DNA from: Paenimyroides marinum
GTDB lineage: Bacteria; Bacteroidota; Bacteroidia; Flavobacteriales; Flavobacteriaceae
Length of the DNA: 64,000 nucleotides
Direction: 5' to 3'
NCBI RefSeq assembly: GCF_900108395.1
Contig: NZ_FNXE01000007.1
Span: forward strand, 23,702 to 87,701
The translations under genes and the position numbers were made by a program. The notes below the pieces were generated by a model that was given only the letters and a program-made list of their open reading frames with translations, was not told where the DNA came from and made no database searches. This document shows, in pieces, positions 51,687-60,708 of the stretch; the first letter of the stretch is position 1, and each line of letters opens with the position of its first letter.

Positions 51687-53633
51687 TTAATTAAGAGTTT
51701 TTTTATTGTATTTGGCTTTTAGTTGATTAAGTACCGTTTCATTTAAGTTTATTTGTGCATTTTTCAACAACTGCTCATTATATTGCTGTTCAAATTGGTT
51801 TTGATAATCAGATAAAACTTTAGATTTTACTTCTTCGTAAGTGGGTTGAACAGTTTCTTTACGGTCGCGAATGTAAAAAACATAATAATTATTGTTGTAT
51901 TTTATCACTTTTTGTCCCACAGTTTTTAGGTCTAAATTTTTAGGTAAACGCTTGTCGTCTAATGAAAATCTGCCTTGATATTTATAAACCATTGGAAAAT
52001 CTGCCTCTTTTATAGGGTATTTAATGTTTAACAACTTGTTATATGTTTTTGCGTCAGATTTTTTGGCAAATACATAAACTTCTCCGATAAAATAAGCCGG
52101 TTGAAGATAGTTTGATTGATGTTCATCAAAATAATTCTTTAAAGCAAGGGTATCTTTTGCACTTTCATTCCAAATTTTTTCTTCTAAAAAATTGAATAAG
52201 ATCAAACCTTCTTTATATTCATTTAAATGGTGTGCAAAATCGGGAAAATTAATTTCTAAATTGTTGTTGTATTCTTCTTTAAGCTTGCGTAATGAGTAAA
52301 AATCGAATGCTTTTTCTATTAAAAGTTCATCGGTCTTTACAAAAGCGTACTGATTGGCAAACGAATAAATATGTTCTAAAATGTTTTTTGCGGTTATTTT
52401 TTTATCTGAATAAGTAGCTAAAACCATTTCGGTTTCCTGGTTACTTTCAACCTTTGGATCGTTCAATAGTTCTTCTCGGTTAAGTAATTTGCTTGTTTTT
52501 ACGATATTTTCGTGATTGGTTTTAAAGTGGTATTGTTCTTTTAAATGATGAATTAAATTTTTTTCTAATATTTTTGAACGGGAATCAGATTTTATCCTGC
52601 GTAAAAAATTCTCTTTCAATTCTTCTTTCGTTGGCTGATCTTTAATATGTGTTACTGAAACAATGTGCCAGCCATACTGACTAAAAAACGGTTTGGAATA
52701 AGCACCTTTGAAATTTAAATTATACACAATATCTGAAATTCCTTCAATATTCAAGGCTCCTTCGTTGTAAATACCTAGATCTCCGCCTTTCTCACGGCTA
52801 TAAATATCTTCAGAAAAGTGAAAAGCTACATCGTAAAAAGTATCTCCAACTTCTAAACGCTTATAAATTTCATTGATTTTCTTTTTGGCTTCGGCATCAT
52901 TCATATCTTTTGCTTCAACCAAAATATGGGCAATGTTTTTAACTTTAGGTGTAGCCCGTTTGTTGTATACCTTTATTAAATGGTAACCAAAATTAGAACG
53001 AACCGGCAATGATATTTCGCCAATTTTTGTAGTGTATGCACCGCTTTCAAAAGGATAAACCATTTTAAAAACGCTGAAATAACCTAAATTGCCTTTATTG
53101 TTTTTGGCACTTAAATCGTCAGAAAATTTCAGAGCGGCATCTTCAAAAGACATTCCGTTTAGCAGTTTACTGCGTATTTCTAACGCCTTGTTGTATGCTT
53201 TTAACGTATCGGCAGGTTGAGCCAGTTCATCTACTGCAACTAAAATATGCGAGGCTTTTATTTCGAAATCAGATCGTTCTAAGGCTTCATTCAGCAAGCG
53301 GTCCAATTCGTTTTCGTTGATAAAGTATTTTTCAGCCAATTCTGCCCGATAACTTTTTAATTCTTGCTGAACAGCCGGTAATTTGTCAATTTCTAAGCGG
53401 TAGGCATTTTGCAACCTTAACTTGTATATTTTATATAAATTAAAGTAATTATCGATATCTTTTTGAGATTCATCGGCAATAATATCGATGTTTTTAGTGT
53501 ATAATCGTTCAAAATCGGCAACGTTGTAAATGCTGTCATTTATTGTTACCAGTACATCGGTAGGTTTTTGTCCAAAAGTGTTTATAGATAAACTAAATAA
53601 TAAAAATATTAAAGTGGTTTTTATAAGCCTCAT
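51687..53633 (-). CDS. Large periplasmic parvulin-type peptidyl-prolyl isomerase
   Basis: 648 residues. A signal peptide (1-21, ending NTFGQ) precedes an N-terminal helical part. Two parvulin domains follow: IKASHILVAVDE with SFEDAALKFSDDLSAKNNKGNLGYF (near 125-225), and VKNIAHILVEAKD with FHFSEDIYSREKGGDLGIY (near 230-330). The last 300 residues are helix-rich with a late beta part (NNNYYVFYIRDRK) and no named domain. The role is probably folding of envelope proteins beside the SurA-like gene. Its promoter has both elements at standard spacing. Confidence 0.88.
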   Translation of the reverse strand: MRLIKTTLIFLLFSLSINTFGQKPTDVLVTINDSIYNVADFERLYTKNIDIIADESQKDIDNYFNLYKIYKLRLQNAYRLEIDKLPAVQQELKSYRAELAEKYFINENELDRLLNEALERSDFEIKASHILVAVDELAQPADTLKAYNKALEIRSKLLNGMSFEDAALKFSDDLSAKNNKGNLGYFSVFKMVYPFESGAYTTKIGEISLPVRSNFGYHLIKVYNKRATPKVKNIAHILVEAKDMNDAEAKKKINEIYKRLEVGDTFYDVAFHFSEDIYSREKGGDLGIYNEGALNIEGISDIVYNLNFKGAYSKPFFSQYGWHIVSVTHIKDQPTKEELKENFLRRIKSDSRSKILEKNLIHHLKEQYHFKTNHENIVKTSKLLNREELLNDPKVESNQETEMVLATYSDKKITAKNILEHIYSFANQYAFVKTDELLIEKAFDFYSLRKLKEEYNNNLEINFPDFAHHLNEYKEGLILFNFLEEKIWNESAKDTLALKNYFDEHQSNYLQPAYFIGEVYVFAKKSDAKTYNKLLNIKYPIKEADFPMVYKYQGRFSLDDKRLPKNLDLKTVGQKVIKYNNNYYVFYIRDRKETVQPTYEEVKSKVLSDYQNQFEQQYNEQLLKNAQINLNETVLNQLKAKYNKKTLN

Positions 53634-53654
53634 TATAGTTTAAAGTTGTTTCCA

Positions 53655-53683
53655 CAAAGTTAAACTTTTTTGCGAGAGAGCAA
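53655..53683 (-). promoter_or_regulatory. Promoter TTG-N18-TAACTTTG for the large parvulin
   Basis: On the minus strand TTG (53683-53681) and TAACTTTG (53662-53655) are 18 bp apart; the ATG is 21 bases on. Confidence 0.7.
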
Positions 53684-53690
53684 TAAAGAA

Positions 53691-53717
53691 AAAATCCATT
53701 CGTTTTGAATGGATTTT
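53691..53717 (-). terminator. fahA terminator
   Basis: AAAATCCATTC (53691-53701) pairs perfectly with GAATGGATTTT (53707-53717) around GTTTT. Confidence 0.86.
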
Positions 53718-53739
53718 TAACATATTAACTGTAGGTATC

Positions 53740-55032
53740 TTAATTCTCTAACGGAACTGCCGGTAACAATTGTGATGAAACTTCTCCAAAACCAATTCGG
53801 AGTCCGTCTTTTTCACAATAACCTTTCATAATTACAGTATCGTAATCTTCAATAAACGTTCTTGTAGAACCGTTAGGCATATCAATTGGATTTTGTCCTG
53901 CCCAGGTTAGTTCTAACATAGATCCAAAGCTGTCTTTTGTTGGTCCTGAAATAGTTCCCGATCCCATTAAATCGCCCGAACTTACCATACATCCGTTTAC
54001 GGTGTGATGTGCTAATTGCTGAGCCATTGTCCAATACATATATTTTAAGTTTGACTTAGAAACAGTTTTACCCTCACCATTTTCTGGCTGAATGATGACT
54101 TCTAAATTAATATCGAAAGCGTGGTTACCTGTTTGTTGTAAATACGGTAATGGTTTAGGGTCTTCTTGTGAAGGACTTGCACAACGGAAAGGCTCTAAGG
54201 CATCCATGGTAACTACCCAGCAAGAAATTGACGAACCAAAGTTTTTAGCTAAGAAGGGTCCTAACGGAACATATTCCCATGTTTGTAGATCACGTGCCGA
54301 CCAGTCGTTTAACAACACCATTCCAAACATGTGATTTTCTGCATCATTAACAGAAACTCTTTCGCCCATAATATTGGCATCAGCAGTAATAAAAGCTGTT
54401 TCCAACTCAAAATCAACTCTTTTAGATGGCCCAAAAACAGGTTGTGTTTCACCTTTTGGCAATGTTTGTCCCATAGGTCGATTTACCGGAACTCCCGACG
54501 GAACAATGGTAGAACTTCTTCCGTGGTACCCCACAGGCAGGTGTAACCAGTTAGGTAATAAGGCATTTGCCGGATCGCGAAACATCATACCCACATTGGT
54601 AGCGTGTTCTCTTGAAGAATAAAAATCGGTATAATCACCAATAAAAACCGGTAATTCTATAGTTACTTCGTTAATATTGAAGATGACCAACTCTCGGGCT
54701 TTGGCATCATCTCTTAATTTTGGATTGTTCGCTTCAAAAATTTCTGAAATTCTGTTGCGAATCGCACGCCAAACTTCTCTTCCTTCAGAAATAAAAGCAT
54801 TCAGTGTTTCATCGTACAAAACATTGTCGTCAAAATCAATATCTTTAAAAAATCCTAAGTCGTTTAAAGCAGTTAAACTAATGGCATAATCGCCAATTCT
54901 GGTTCCAATCACTAAATCGTCTTCTTCCACAGAAAAAACACCAAAAGGTATGTTTTGAATAGGAAAATCGCTTGTTACAGCTACATCTAACCACGATTTT
55001 AAGGCAGGATTGTTAGCAGGTATGTTCATCAT
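53740..55032 (-). CDS. fahA: Fumarylacetoacetase
   Basis: 430 residues, close to the family length of 420. An N-terminal SH3-like domain (FGVFSVEEDDLVIGTRIGDYAI) is followed by the FAH domain with FIGDYTDFYSSREHATNVG (metal ligand D and catalytic H), DFELETAFI, LNDWSARDLQTWEYVPLGPFLAKNFG and GDLMGSGTISGP. It cleaves fumarylacetoacetate to fumarate and acetoacetate, the last step of tyrosine breakdown. It diverges from glyA. Two adjacent ATG codons begin it (55032 and 55029). Confidence 0.95.
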   Translation of the reverse strand: MMNIPANNPALKSWLDVAVTSDFPIQNIPFGVFSVEEDDLVIGTRIGDYAISLTALNDLGFFKDIDFDDNVLYDETLNAFISEGREVWRAIRNRISEIFEANNPKLRDDAKARELVIFNINEVTIELPVFIGDYTDFYSSREHATNVGMMFRDPANALLPNWLHLPVGYHGRSSTIVPSGVPVNRPMGQTLPKGETQPVFGPSKRVDFELETAFITADANIMGERVSVNDAENHMFGMVLLNDWSARDLQTWEYVPLGPFLAKNFGSSISCWVVTMDALEPFRCASPSQEDPKPLPYLQQTGNHAFDINLEVIIQPENGEGKTVSKSNLKYMYWTMAQQLAHHTVNGCMVSSGDLMGSGTISGPTKDSFGSMLELTWAGQNPIDMPNGSTRTFIEDYDTVIMKGYCEKDGLRIGFGEVSSQLLPAVPLEN

Positions 55033-55089
55033 TTTAAATATTTTTTGTTCTAATTAGATTACTTATGCGAATATAACAATGATTTTTTA

Positions 55090-55097
55090 TAAATTTG
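55090..55097 (+). promoter_or_regulatory. -7 box TAAATTTG for glyA
   Basis: Exact match 26 bases before the ATG. No -33 TTG at usual spacing. Confidence 0.6.
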
Positions 55098-55123
55098 AGT
55101 TCAATTTAAACATTTAATAAAAA

Positions 55124-56398
55124 ATGCAACGCGACGAACAAATTTTTGATTTGATATTAGATGAGCAAGACAGACAAATTCATGGATTGGAATTGATTGC
55201 TTCAGAAAACTTTGTAAGCGACCAGGTTATGGAAGCTGCAGGATCCGTTTTAACCAATAAATACGCAGAAGGGTATCCTAATAAAAGATATTACGGTGGC
55301 TGTGAAGTGGTTGATATTGTGGAACAACTTGCCATTGACAGAGCCAAAGCTTTATTTAATGCAGAATATGCAAACGTACAACCGCACTCTGGTTCACAAG
55401 CTAATACGGCTGTTTATGCAGCTGTTTTAAAACCAGGCGACAAAATTTTAGGTTTTGATTTATCGCACGGTGGACATTTAACGCATGGTTCTCCTGTAAA
55501 TTTTTCAGGAAAATTATACAATCCGGTATTTTATGGCGTAGATGAAGCCACCGGATTAATCAATTACGACAAAGTACAGGAAATTGCAGAACGCGAAAAA
55601 CCTCAGTTAATCATTGCAGGAGCATCGGCTTATTCTCGTGATATGGATTTTAAACGTTTCCGTGAAATTGCTGATTCTGTTGGTGCTTTATTAATGGCTG
55701 ATATTTCTCATCCTGCCGGTTTAATTGCTAAAGGCTTGTTATCAGACCCAATTCCTCACTGCCACATTGTAACAACAACAACGCATAAAACATTACGTGG
55801 ACCTCGTGGCGGAATGATCATGATGGGGAAAGATTTTGAAAACCCGTTTGGTTTAAAAACGCCGAAAGGCGAACCCCGAATGATGTCTGCTTTGTTAGAT
55901 TCTGCCGTGTTCCCCGGAAATCAAGGCGGGCCGTTAATGCACATTATTGCTGCTAAAGCAGTGGCATTTGGCGAAGCGTTGCAAGATGAGTTTATGACCT
56001 ATATGTTACAGGTTCAAAAAAATGCACAGGCAATGGCACAGGCTTTTGTTAAACGTGGATACAATATTATTTCCGGCGGAACAGACAACCACATGATGCT
56101 GATTGATTTACGCAACAAAAACATTTCGGGTAAAGAAGCTGAAAATGCTTTGGTTAAAGCCGAAATTACCGTAAACAAAAACATGGTTCCTTTTGATGAC
56201 AAATCTCCGTTTGTAACTTCAGGTATCCGTGTGGGTACAGCTGCTGTTACTACCCGTGGATTGGTTGAAGCCGATATGGAAACCATTGTTGAATTAATTG
56301 ACCGTGTGTTGATGAACCATACCAACGAGGAAGTTATTGAAGAAGTAGCTGACCAGGTAAACGAAATGATGAGCGAACGGGCTATGTTTGTTTTTTAA
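55124..56398 (+). CDS. glyA: Serine hydroxymethyltransferase
   Basis: 424 residues with the full PLP fold. Signature segments are [55 protein letters not shown], and [14 protein letters not shown] with the PLP lysine K222. The C-terminal domain carries [14 protein letters not shown]. It exchanges serine and glycine with tetrahydrofolate, supplying one-carbon units that the purine pathway (PurL in this window) also needs. It is a single-gene unit with a hairpin after it. Confidence 0.97.
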   Translation: MQRDEQIFDLILDEQDRQIHGLELIASENFVSDQVMEAAGSVLTNKYAEGYPNKRYYGGCEVVDIVEQLAIDRAKALFNAEYANVQPHSGSQANTAVYAAVLKPGDKILGFDLSHGGHLTHGSPVNFSGKLYNPVFYGVDEATGLINYDKVQEIAEREKPQLIIAGASAYSRDMDFKRFREIADSVGALLMADISHPAGLIAKGLLSDPIPHCHIVTTTTHKTLRGPRGGMIMMGKDFENPFGLKTPKGEPRMMSALLDSAVFPGNQGGPLMHIIAAKAVAFGEALQDEFMTYMLQVQKNAQAMAQAFVKRGYNIISGGTDNHMMLIDLRNKNISGKEAENALVKAEITVNKNMVPFDDKSPFVTSGIRVGTAAVTTRGLVEADMETIVELIDRVLMNHTNEEVIEEVADQVNEMMSERAMFVF

Positions 56399-56420
56399 CG
56401 AATTATCTCAATAAAAAGTT

Positions 56421-56450
56421 AAAGAGTCACTAAATGTGGCTCTTTTTTTG
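56421..56450 (+). terminator. glyA terminator
   Basis: AAAGAGTCAC (56421-56430) pairs with GTGGCTCTTT (56436-56445), one G-T pair, followed by a T run. Confidence 0.82.
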
Positions 56451-56501
56451 TTAGCTGTGTAACATTTTTATACTTTTCAACACTTATTAAAGAAAATAAT
56501 T

Positions 56502-57671
56502 ATGAAAAACAGTTTACTTCTTTTTTTTGTATTTTGTACGACCACCTTGTTGGCACAGAAATCGGTACAGGGAATTATTAAGGATACCGAAACCAATCAG
56601 CCTATTGAATATGCAATTATCGTGGGAAATAGTTCGGGTAAAAGCACAGTTACCAATAGTGAAGGTCGCTTCAGGTTGAATTTATCCACAGAAGATTCAA
56701 AAATCATTGTAAAACATCTTAGTTATTTTACTAAAGAATTGCCTGTAAATGACGCACAATCTTTCAATATTCAGTTACAATCGACCACAGAATCGTTAGA
56801 AGAAATCGTTATTTTACAAACATCAATAAAATCAGAAATTGAAAAAGCCATAAAAACCTCTCAGGCACGGTTTGCAAATAATTTAAAACTGAATACTTAT
56901 TATAGAGAATTGAGTTATGTAAATAATAGTATGTATGAATATGAAGATGCCGAAATTGATTATTACCTGCAATCTATCAATAACAGTAATGTGGTGGTAA
57001 AAGAGAGCCGCAGTGTGAAATTTACTAACGAAGACGCTAAAAAATTTGATACTTCAACTATAGTGAATTATTATTGGGGTGATTTAAAAGACAAGGTTTC
57101 AAATGAGTTTAAGTTCAAATTAATAAAAGAGATTATTTTTGACAAAGAATATGATTTATACATCACTACAAAAACAGCTGGCGACGGTACAGAATTAAAT
57201 ATACTTCATTTTTCCCCAACTGACGATGCAGAAAAAGCCACGCTTTCAGGAACAATGATTTACGGAGCTCAAGATTATTTGATAAGAGAAGTAAAAGCGA
57301 ATTTATCTGAAAAATTTATGGATAATAGTGAATTCTTACCGAACAATAATGGTCATTGGCGTAAAAGAAGTTTTTATAATCGTACCACTATTTTTAATCT
57401 TTACAATGGTAAATACTCTTTAACTTACGTTTCTTATCGACTGTTTGGTGTGTCACAGGTTTTTAATCAGTTAAACAAAATAGGTGGTTTTGTTGAATTA
57501 TTAGTTGATTCGGTTGAGGAAAATCCGGCGACTGTAAAACCTGAAACGTTTTATACAAGAAAAAAATTAACGCCGTTAGGAAAAAACTATAAAACAAAAT
57601 ACTGGAAAAAATTTAATGTGGTTCCGTTAACTTATAAAGAAGAACAAATGCTAAAACAGATAAATAAGTAA
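56502..57671 (+). CDS. Secreted protein with carboxypeptidase-regulatory-like domain
   Basis: 389 residues. The signal peptide (1-18, ending LLAQ) is followed by a CarboxypepD_reg-like beta domain (VQGIIKDTETNQPIEYAIIVGNSSGKSTVTNSEGRFRL region, 20-100). A long remainder has no recognised domain, with alternating beta-like and charged stretches (AEIDYYLQSINNSNVVV, YLITTKTAGDG). In Bacteroidota such front domains sit on TonB-dependent receptors or surface proteins; here no barrel or plug is present. It is probably periplasmic or outer-membrane-associated. It is a single gene with a strong terminator. Confidence 0.75.
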   Translation: MKNSLLLFFVFCTTTLLAQKSVQGIIKDTETNQPIEYAIIVGNSSGKSTVTNSEGRFRLNLSTEDSKIIVKHLSYFTKELPVNDAQSFNIQLQSTTESLEEIVILQTSIKSEIEKAIKTSQARFANNLKLNTYYRELSYVNNSMYEYEDAEIDYYLQSINNSNVVVKESRSVKFTNEDAKKFDTSTIVNYYWGDLKDKVSNEFKFKLIKEIIFDKEYDLYITTKTAGDGTELNILHFSPTDDAEKATLSGTMIYGAQDYLIREVKANLSEKFMDNSEFLPNNNGHWRKRSFYNRTTIFNLYNGKYSLTYVSYRLFGVSQVFNQLNKIGGFVELLVDSVEENPATVKPETFYTRKKLTPLGKNYKTKYWKKFNVVPLTYKEEQMLKQINK

Positions 57672-57701
57672 AAAAAGACAGTTTTATAAACTGTCTTTTT
57701 T
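57671..57701. terminator. Bidirectional terminator
   Basis: AAAAAAGACAGTTT (57671-57684) pairs perfectly with AAACTGTCTTTTTT (57688-57701) around TAT; it serves two convergent genes and overlaps the end of the minus-strand gene. Confidence 0.88.
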
Positions 57702-59141
57702 TCGGAATAAATTATTGGCTTTTAAAAGTTTTGCTACTTTTTCAGGAACGTCGTTTTGCCAACTTTCGTCGTTATTCCATATTTTTTGTAATACTTTATG
57801 AGGGAAAATCTTTAGGTTTTGGGGTTCAAAATTTTTTATATCTATAATCTGTTCTTCTCCAACAAAATAATTGTAAACCGGTTTCAGGCTTTCATCGTGC
57901 AAAACAATGTTTTTACTGGTGATAATTTCATCGTTTTCATTTAAAAACGGGTATACATAAATTTCCAAACCGTGTTTAAACAATCTACCTAAGCCTTCAA
58001 ACAATCCACCTGGTAAATTTGTATAATGTTTGGCATCGAAAATTTCAATTAAGCTTGGAAGTCCAATAGTCAACGCAATTTTTTCCTGTGAATAATTCCA
58101 AATATAATCAACCGCTTTAAAATATTCCTTAAAATTAGAAATCATTACAGTGTGTCCCAGAGCACAAAGTAATTCGGCACGATCCAAAAAATCCTGTTCA
58201 TTAACTTCGCCCAACGCTAAAAGATTGTTCAACGTAATTTCAAATATTACAGCCGTTTTTTGTTCTGAGAGATTATTTTTTGTCAAAAACTGATGTAACG
58301 ATTTTTGATACATATTAATGTTTACAATAGTTACCGGACGGAAACTTCCTCTCAAAAGCAACACATTTTTTCTGAACAGTGTATTTGCGGGAAGGATATT
58401 TTTACCGTTAGGGGCAAACATTACCGCATCTGCCATACCGTTTTTTACCAGAAAAAGACTCATTAAACGGTTATCGACACTTTTAAAAGCCGGTCCTGAA
58501 AAATTGATGGTATCAATTTCTAACTGATCTTTATCTAAATGGTCGTATAAGTGATGAATTAATTTTTTTGGGTCGTGGTACTGATAAAAAGCACCGTAAA
58601 TTAAGTTGACACCAAGAGTTCCCAAGGTACGTTGTTGCAGTAAAACATCGTTTTCTTTAAACTGAATGTGCAAAATAATTTCATTGAATTCGCCTTGGGC
58701 TTCGTTTTGAAATCGGATACCAACCCAACCGTGACCTTTAAATTTCTTGGCAAAATCTATGGTAGCAACCGTATTGGCATAGCTGAAATAAATCCTGTCC
58801 GGATGTTCGTTTTGGTCTAAACGCTCTTCTAAAAGCTTAACTTCGTGGTCAAGCATTTTGTGTAAACGGCTTTCGGTAACATATCTTCCGTCTTGTTCCA
58901 CCGTGTAAATAGCATCGCTAAATTGTTTGTCATAAGCACTCATTGCTTTTGCAACGGTTCTCGAAGCGGCACCTGCTCTGAAAAAATGACGAGCTGTTTC
59001 TTGTCCCGCTCCAATTTCGGCAAACGAACCGTAAATATTTTTGTTTAAATTAATCTTTAAAGTCTTGTCTGATATTGCCTGTTTTTGATCTATAATTCTA
59101 TCGCCCGGTAGGGATAAATCCTCTGCAAAAAAATTGCTCAT
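57684..59141 (-). CDS. Conserved cytoplasmic protein of unknown function, 485 residues
   Basis: Read from the ATG at 59141 (MSNFFAEDLSLPGD). An earlier ATG at 59180 would add 13 residues and crowd the divergent promoter. The sequence is typical of a protein widely kept in Bacteroidota: SDKTLKINLNKNIYGSFAEIGAGQETARHFFRAGAASRTVAKAMSAYD-type N-terminus (about 25-70), YFSYANTVATIDFAKKFKGHGWVG (about 135-160), LGTLGVNLIYGAFY (about 190-205), GMADAVMFAPNG and LLLRGSFRPVT (about 255-285). No signal peptide or membrane helix. I cannot name an activity; the AEIGAGQET segment is glycine-rich but not a P-loop. Confidence 0.75.
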   Translation of the reverse strand: MSNFFAEDLSLPGDRIIDQKQAISDKTLKINLNKNIYGSFAEIGAGQETARHFFRAGAASRTVAKAMSAYDKQFSDAIYTVEQDGRYVTESRLHKMLDHEVKLLEERLDQNEHPDRIYFSYANTVATIDFAKKFKGHGWVGIRFQNEAQGEFNEIILHIQFKENDVLLQQRTLGTLGVNLIYGAFYQYHDPKKLIHHLYDHLDKDQLEIDTINFSGPAFKSVDNRLMSLFLVKNGMADAVMFAPNGKNILPANTLFRKNVLLLRGSFRPVTIVNINMYQKSLHQFLTKNNLSEQKTAVIFEITLNNLLALGEVNEQDFLDRAELLCALGHTVMISNFKEYFKAVDYIWNYSQEKIALTIGLPSLIEIFDAKHYTNLPGGLFEGLGRLFKHGLEIYVYPFLNENDEIITSKNIVLHDESLKPVYNYFVGEEQIIDIKNFEPQNLKIFPHKVLQKIWNNDESWQNDVPEKVAKLLKANNLFRKKDSL

Positions 59142-59191
59142 ATTTTCATTATTGTTTGCATATAAAATTACTAAATTCATTTATAATGTGC

Positions 59192-59199
59192 TATTTTTG
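59192..59199 (+). promoter_or_regulatory. -7 box TATTTTTG for the MBL-fold gene
   Basis: Exact TAnnTTTG 15 bases before the GTG start at 59215. Confidence 0.5.
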
Positions 59200-59214
59200 T
59201 AAAAAAGATTATTT

Positions 59215-59982
59215 GTGAAGGTTTATTTTTTAGGAACAGGTACATCGCAGGGCATCCCGGTAATAGGGATAAAACACCCCGTTTGTTTAAGTACTGATTT
59301 GAAAGATAAGCGTTTACGTACATCTGTTTTGATTGATTGGAACGGTACAAAAATATTGATTGATTGCGGTCCCGATTTTAGACAACAAATGCTACGGATT
59401 GATAACGATGCATTAGATGCCGTTTTGTTTACGCATGAACACGCTGACCACACTGCAGGTTTAGACGATATCCGTCCGTATTGTTTTATGGAAAGCAAAG
59501 CAATGCCCATTTATGCGCAAAACCGGGTAATTGAAAGTTTAAAACGCCGGTTTGACTATATTTTTGAAACCGTTAACCGTTATCCCGGTGCGCCATCGGT
59601 TGAAATTCACAAAATTGAACCTTATCATGATTTTACAATAAACAATAAAACGATAAAACCTTTATTGGTAAATCATGGTTCATTACCTATTTTAGGGTAC
59701 CGGTTTGATCATTTTGCCTACTTAACCGATGTAAAAACGTTAGATGAAACCACATATAATCAATTGCAAGATTTAGATGTTTTGGTTATAAACGCATTGC
59801 GTATTCAAGAGCATCCAACACATAATAATTTAAAGGAAGCTATAGAGCATATAAAGAAAATCAAGCCTAAAAAAGCATATTTAACACACATAGGTTTTCA
59901 GTTGGGTTTTCATAATGAGGTTCAAAATACCTTACCCGATAACGTGTTTTTGGCGTATGACGAACTAATCTTAGATATATAA
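59215..59982 (+). CDS. MBL-fold metallo-hydrolase (PhnP-like)
   Basis: 255 residues with a GTG start. VYFLGTGTSQGIPVIG opens the domain and THEHADH (73-79) gives the two-metal site, followed by GLDDIRPY. Later histidines lie in NHGSLPILGYRF and THIGFQLGF; the order matches PhnP/RNase-Z-like phosphodiesterases. The presence of an early conserved cysteine (PVC, residue 24) is like PhnP's extra metal site. The substrate is unknown, possibly a cyclic phosphate. It is followed by two small envelope genes at 3 and -4 bases, so one operon is likely. Confidence 0.85.
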   Translation: MKVYFLGTGTSQGIPVIGIKHPVCLSTDLKDKRLRTSVLIDWNGTKILIDCGPDFRQQMLRIDNDALDAVLFTHEHADHTAGLDDIRPYCFMESKAMPIYAQNRVIESLKRRFDYIFETVNRYPGAPSVEIHKIEPYHDFTINNKTIKPLLVNHGSLPILGYRFDHFAYLTDVKTLDETTYNQLQDLDVLVINALRIQEHPTHNNLKEAIEHIKKIKPKKAYLTHIGFQLGFHNEVQNTLPDNVFLAYDELILDI

Positions 59983-59985
59983 TTA

Positions 59986-60192
59986 ATGAAACGTATTTAT
60001 TTATATTTGTTTTTATTCTCTTTAATCATCAATATTTTTTTAATTGTAAATGATTCAAAAGTGCTTAAAGCAAAAGAAGAACATATTGAGCATTTAGAAG
60101 AGAAACTAAAAAAAGCAGAAGATTCTTTACAGAAAATTCAGACGATTCAACAAATTGATCAAACAACCGACACTTTATTTGAAAGAATATGA
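59986..60192 (+). CDS. Small membrane-anchored coiled-coil protein
   Basis: 68 residues. MKRIYLYLFLFSLIINIFLIV is a membrane anchor and the remainder (about 28-60, KAKEEHIEHLEEKLKKAEDSLQKI) is a clear heptad coiled coil. The stop overlaps the start of the next gene (ATGA), so the products are made in step. It resembles FtsB/FtsL- or YbgF-like short anchored coils in layout only; no family is recognised. The coil probably lies in the periplasm. Confidence 0.7.
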   Translation: MKRIYLYLFLFSLIINIFLIVNDSKVLKAKEEHIEHLEEKLKKAEDSLQKIQTIQQIDQTTDTLFERI

Positions 60193-60635
60193 AAATAACA
60201 ACGATAAGTATTTTGTTAATAAGCATTTTTGCCGTTTCGTGTAATAAAAAAGAAAACACAATGTCTGCTGTTAATCATATAATGGTTAAAGATTCATTAG
60301 AATTGTATAAAAAAATGTATGATGAAGCCGCTTATTTTTCTATCGATAAAAACGAAAACGCCCAAAAACAATTTGCTCCTCAAAGAATAGAAGATGTAAT
60401 GGCAAAGGTTGTACAGGATTTTTCGGCATTAATGAAACAAGAAGAAAACAGCTCTTTATTACCAGTTGATACAAATGGTAACCCGGTGAAGGTAAATAAA
60501 ATGTCGGTGATCAACCATAAGTGGCTGATTATTGATTTTTATGGGGAAGGAATTGTAGGAGAATCGTTGATTAAATATGATTATGAACCCGATTCGGTTA
60601 CAGAATTCCAAATGCTTGACACGGTTTTATATTAA
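60189..60635 (+). CDS. Small predicted lipoprotein
   Basis: 148 residues. The lipobox ends at IFAVSC (C18), followed by NKKEN. The mature part is helical and acidic with a late beta part (NKMSVINHKWLIIDFYGEGIVGE). Its start overlaps the preceding coiled-coil gene by four bases, indicating coupled translation and probably a physical pair. No domain is recognised. It belongs to the operon headed by the MBL-fold gene; tgt downstream has its own promoter box. Confidence 0.72.
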   Translation: MKITTISILLISIFAVSCNKKENTMSAVNHIMVKDSLELYKKMYDEAAYFSIDKNENAQKQFAPQRIEDVMAKVVQDFSALMKQEENSSLLPVDTNGNPVKVNKMSVINHKWLIIDFYGEGIVGESLIKYDYEPDSVTEFQMLDTVLY

Positions 60636-60681
60636 ATAAAACAGCTTCAAAATTGAAATCAAAATATAGCTGTAAAAACCG

Positions 60682-60689
60682 TATATTTG
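60682..60689 (+). promoter_or_regulatory. -7 box TATATTTG for tgt
   Basis: Exact match 19 bases before the ATG. The nearest upstream TTG is 26 bp away. Confidence 0.6.
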
Positions 60690-60708
60690 CAGCTTGTAAA
60701 AAAATAAT

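Noticed and set aside
60641..60681. A hairpin ACAGC...GCTGT as terminator before tgt
   Set aside because: The stem is five pairs with a 25-base loop and no T run, so it is not convincing.
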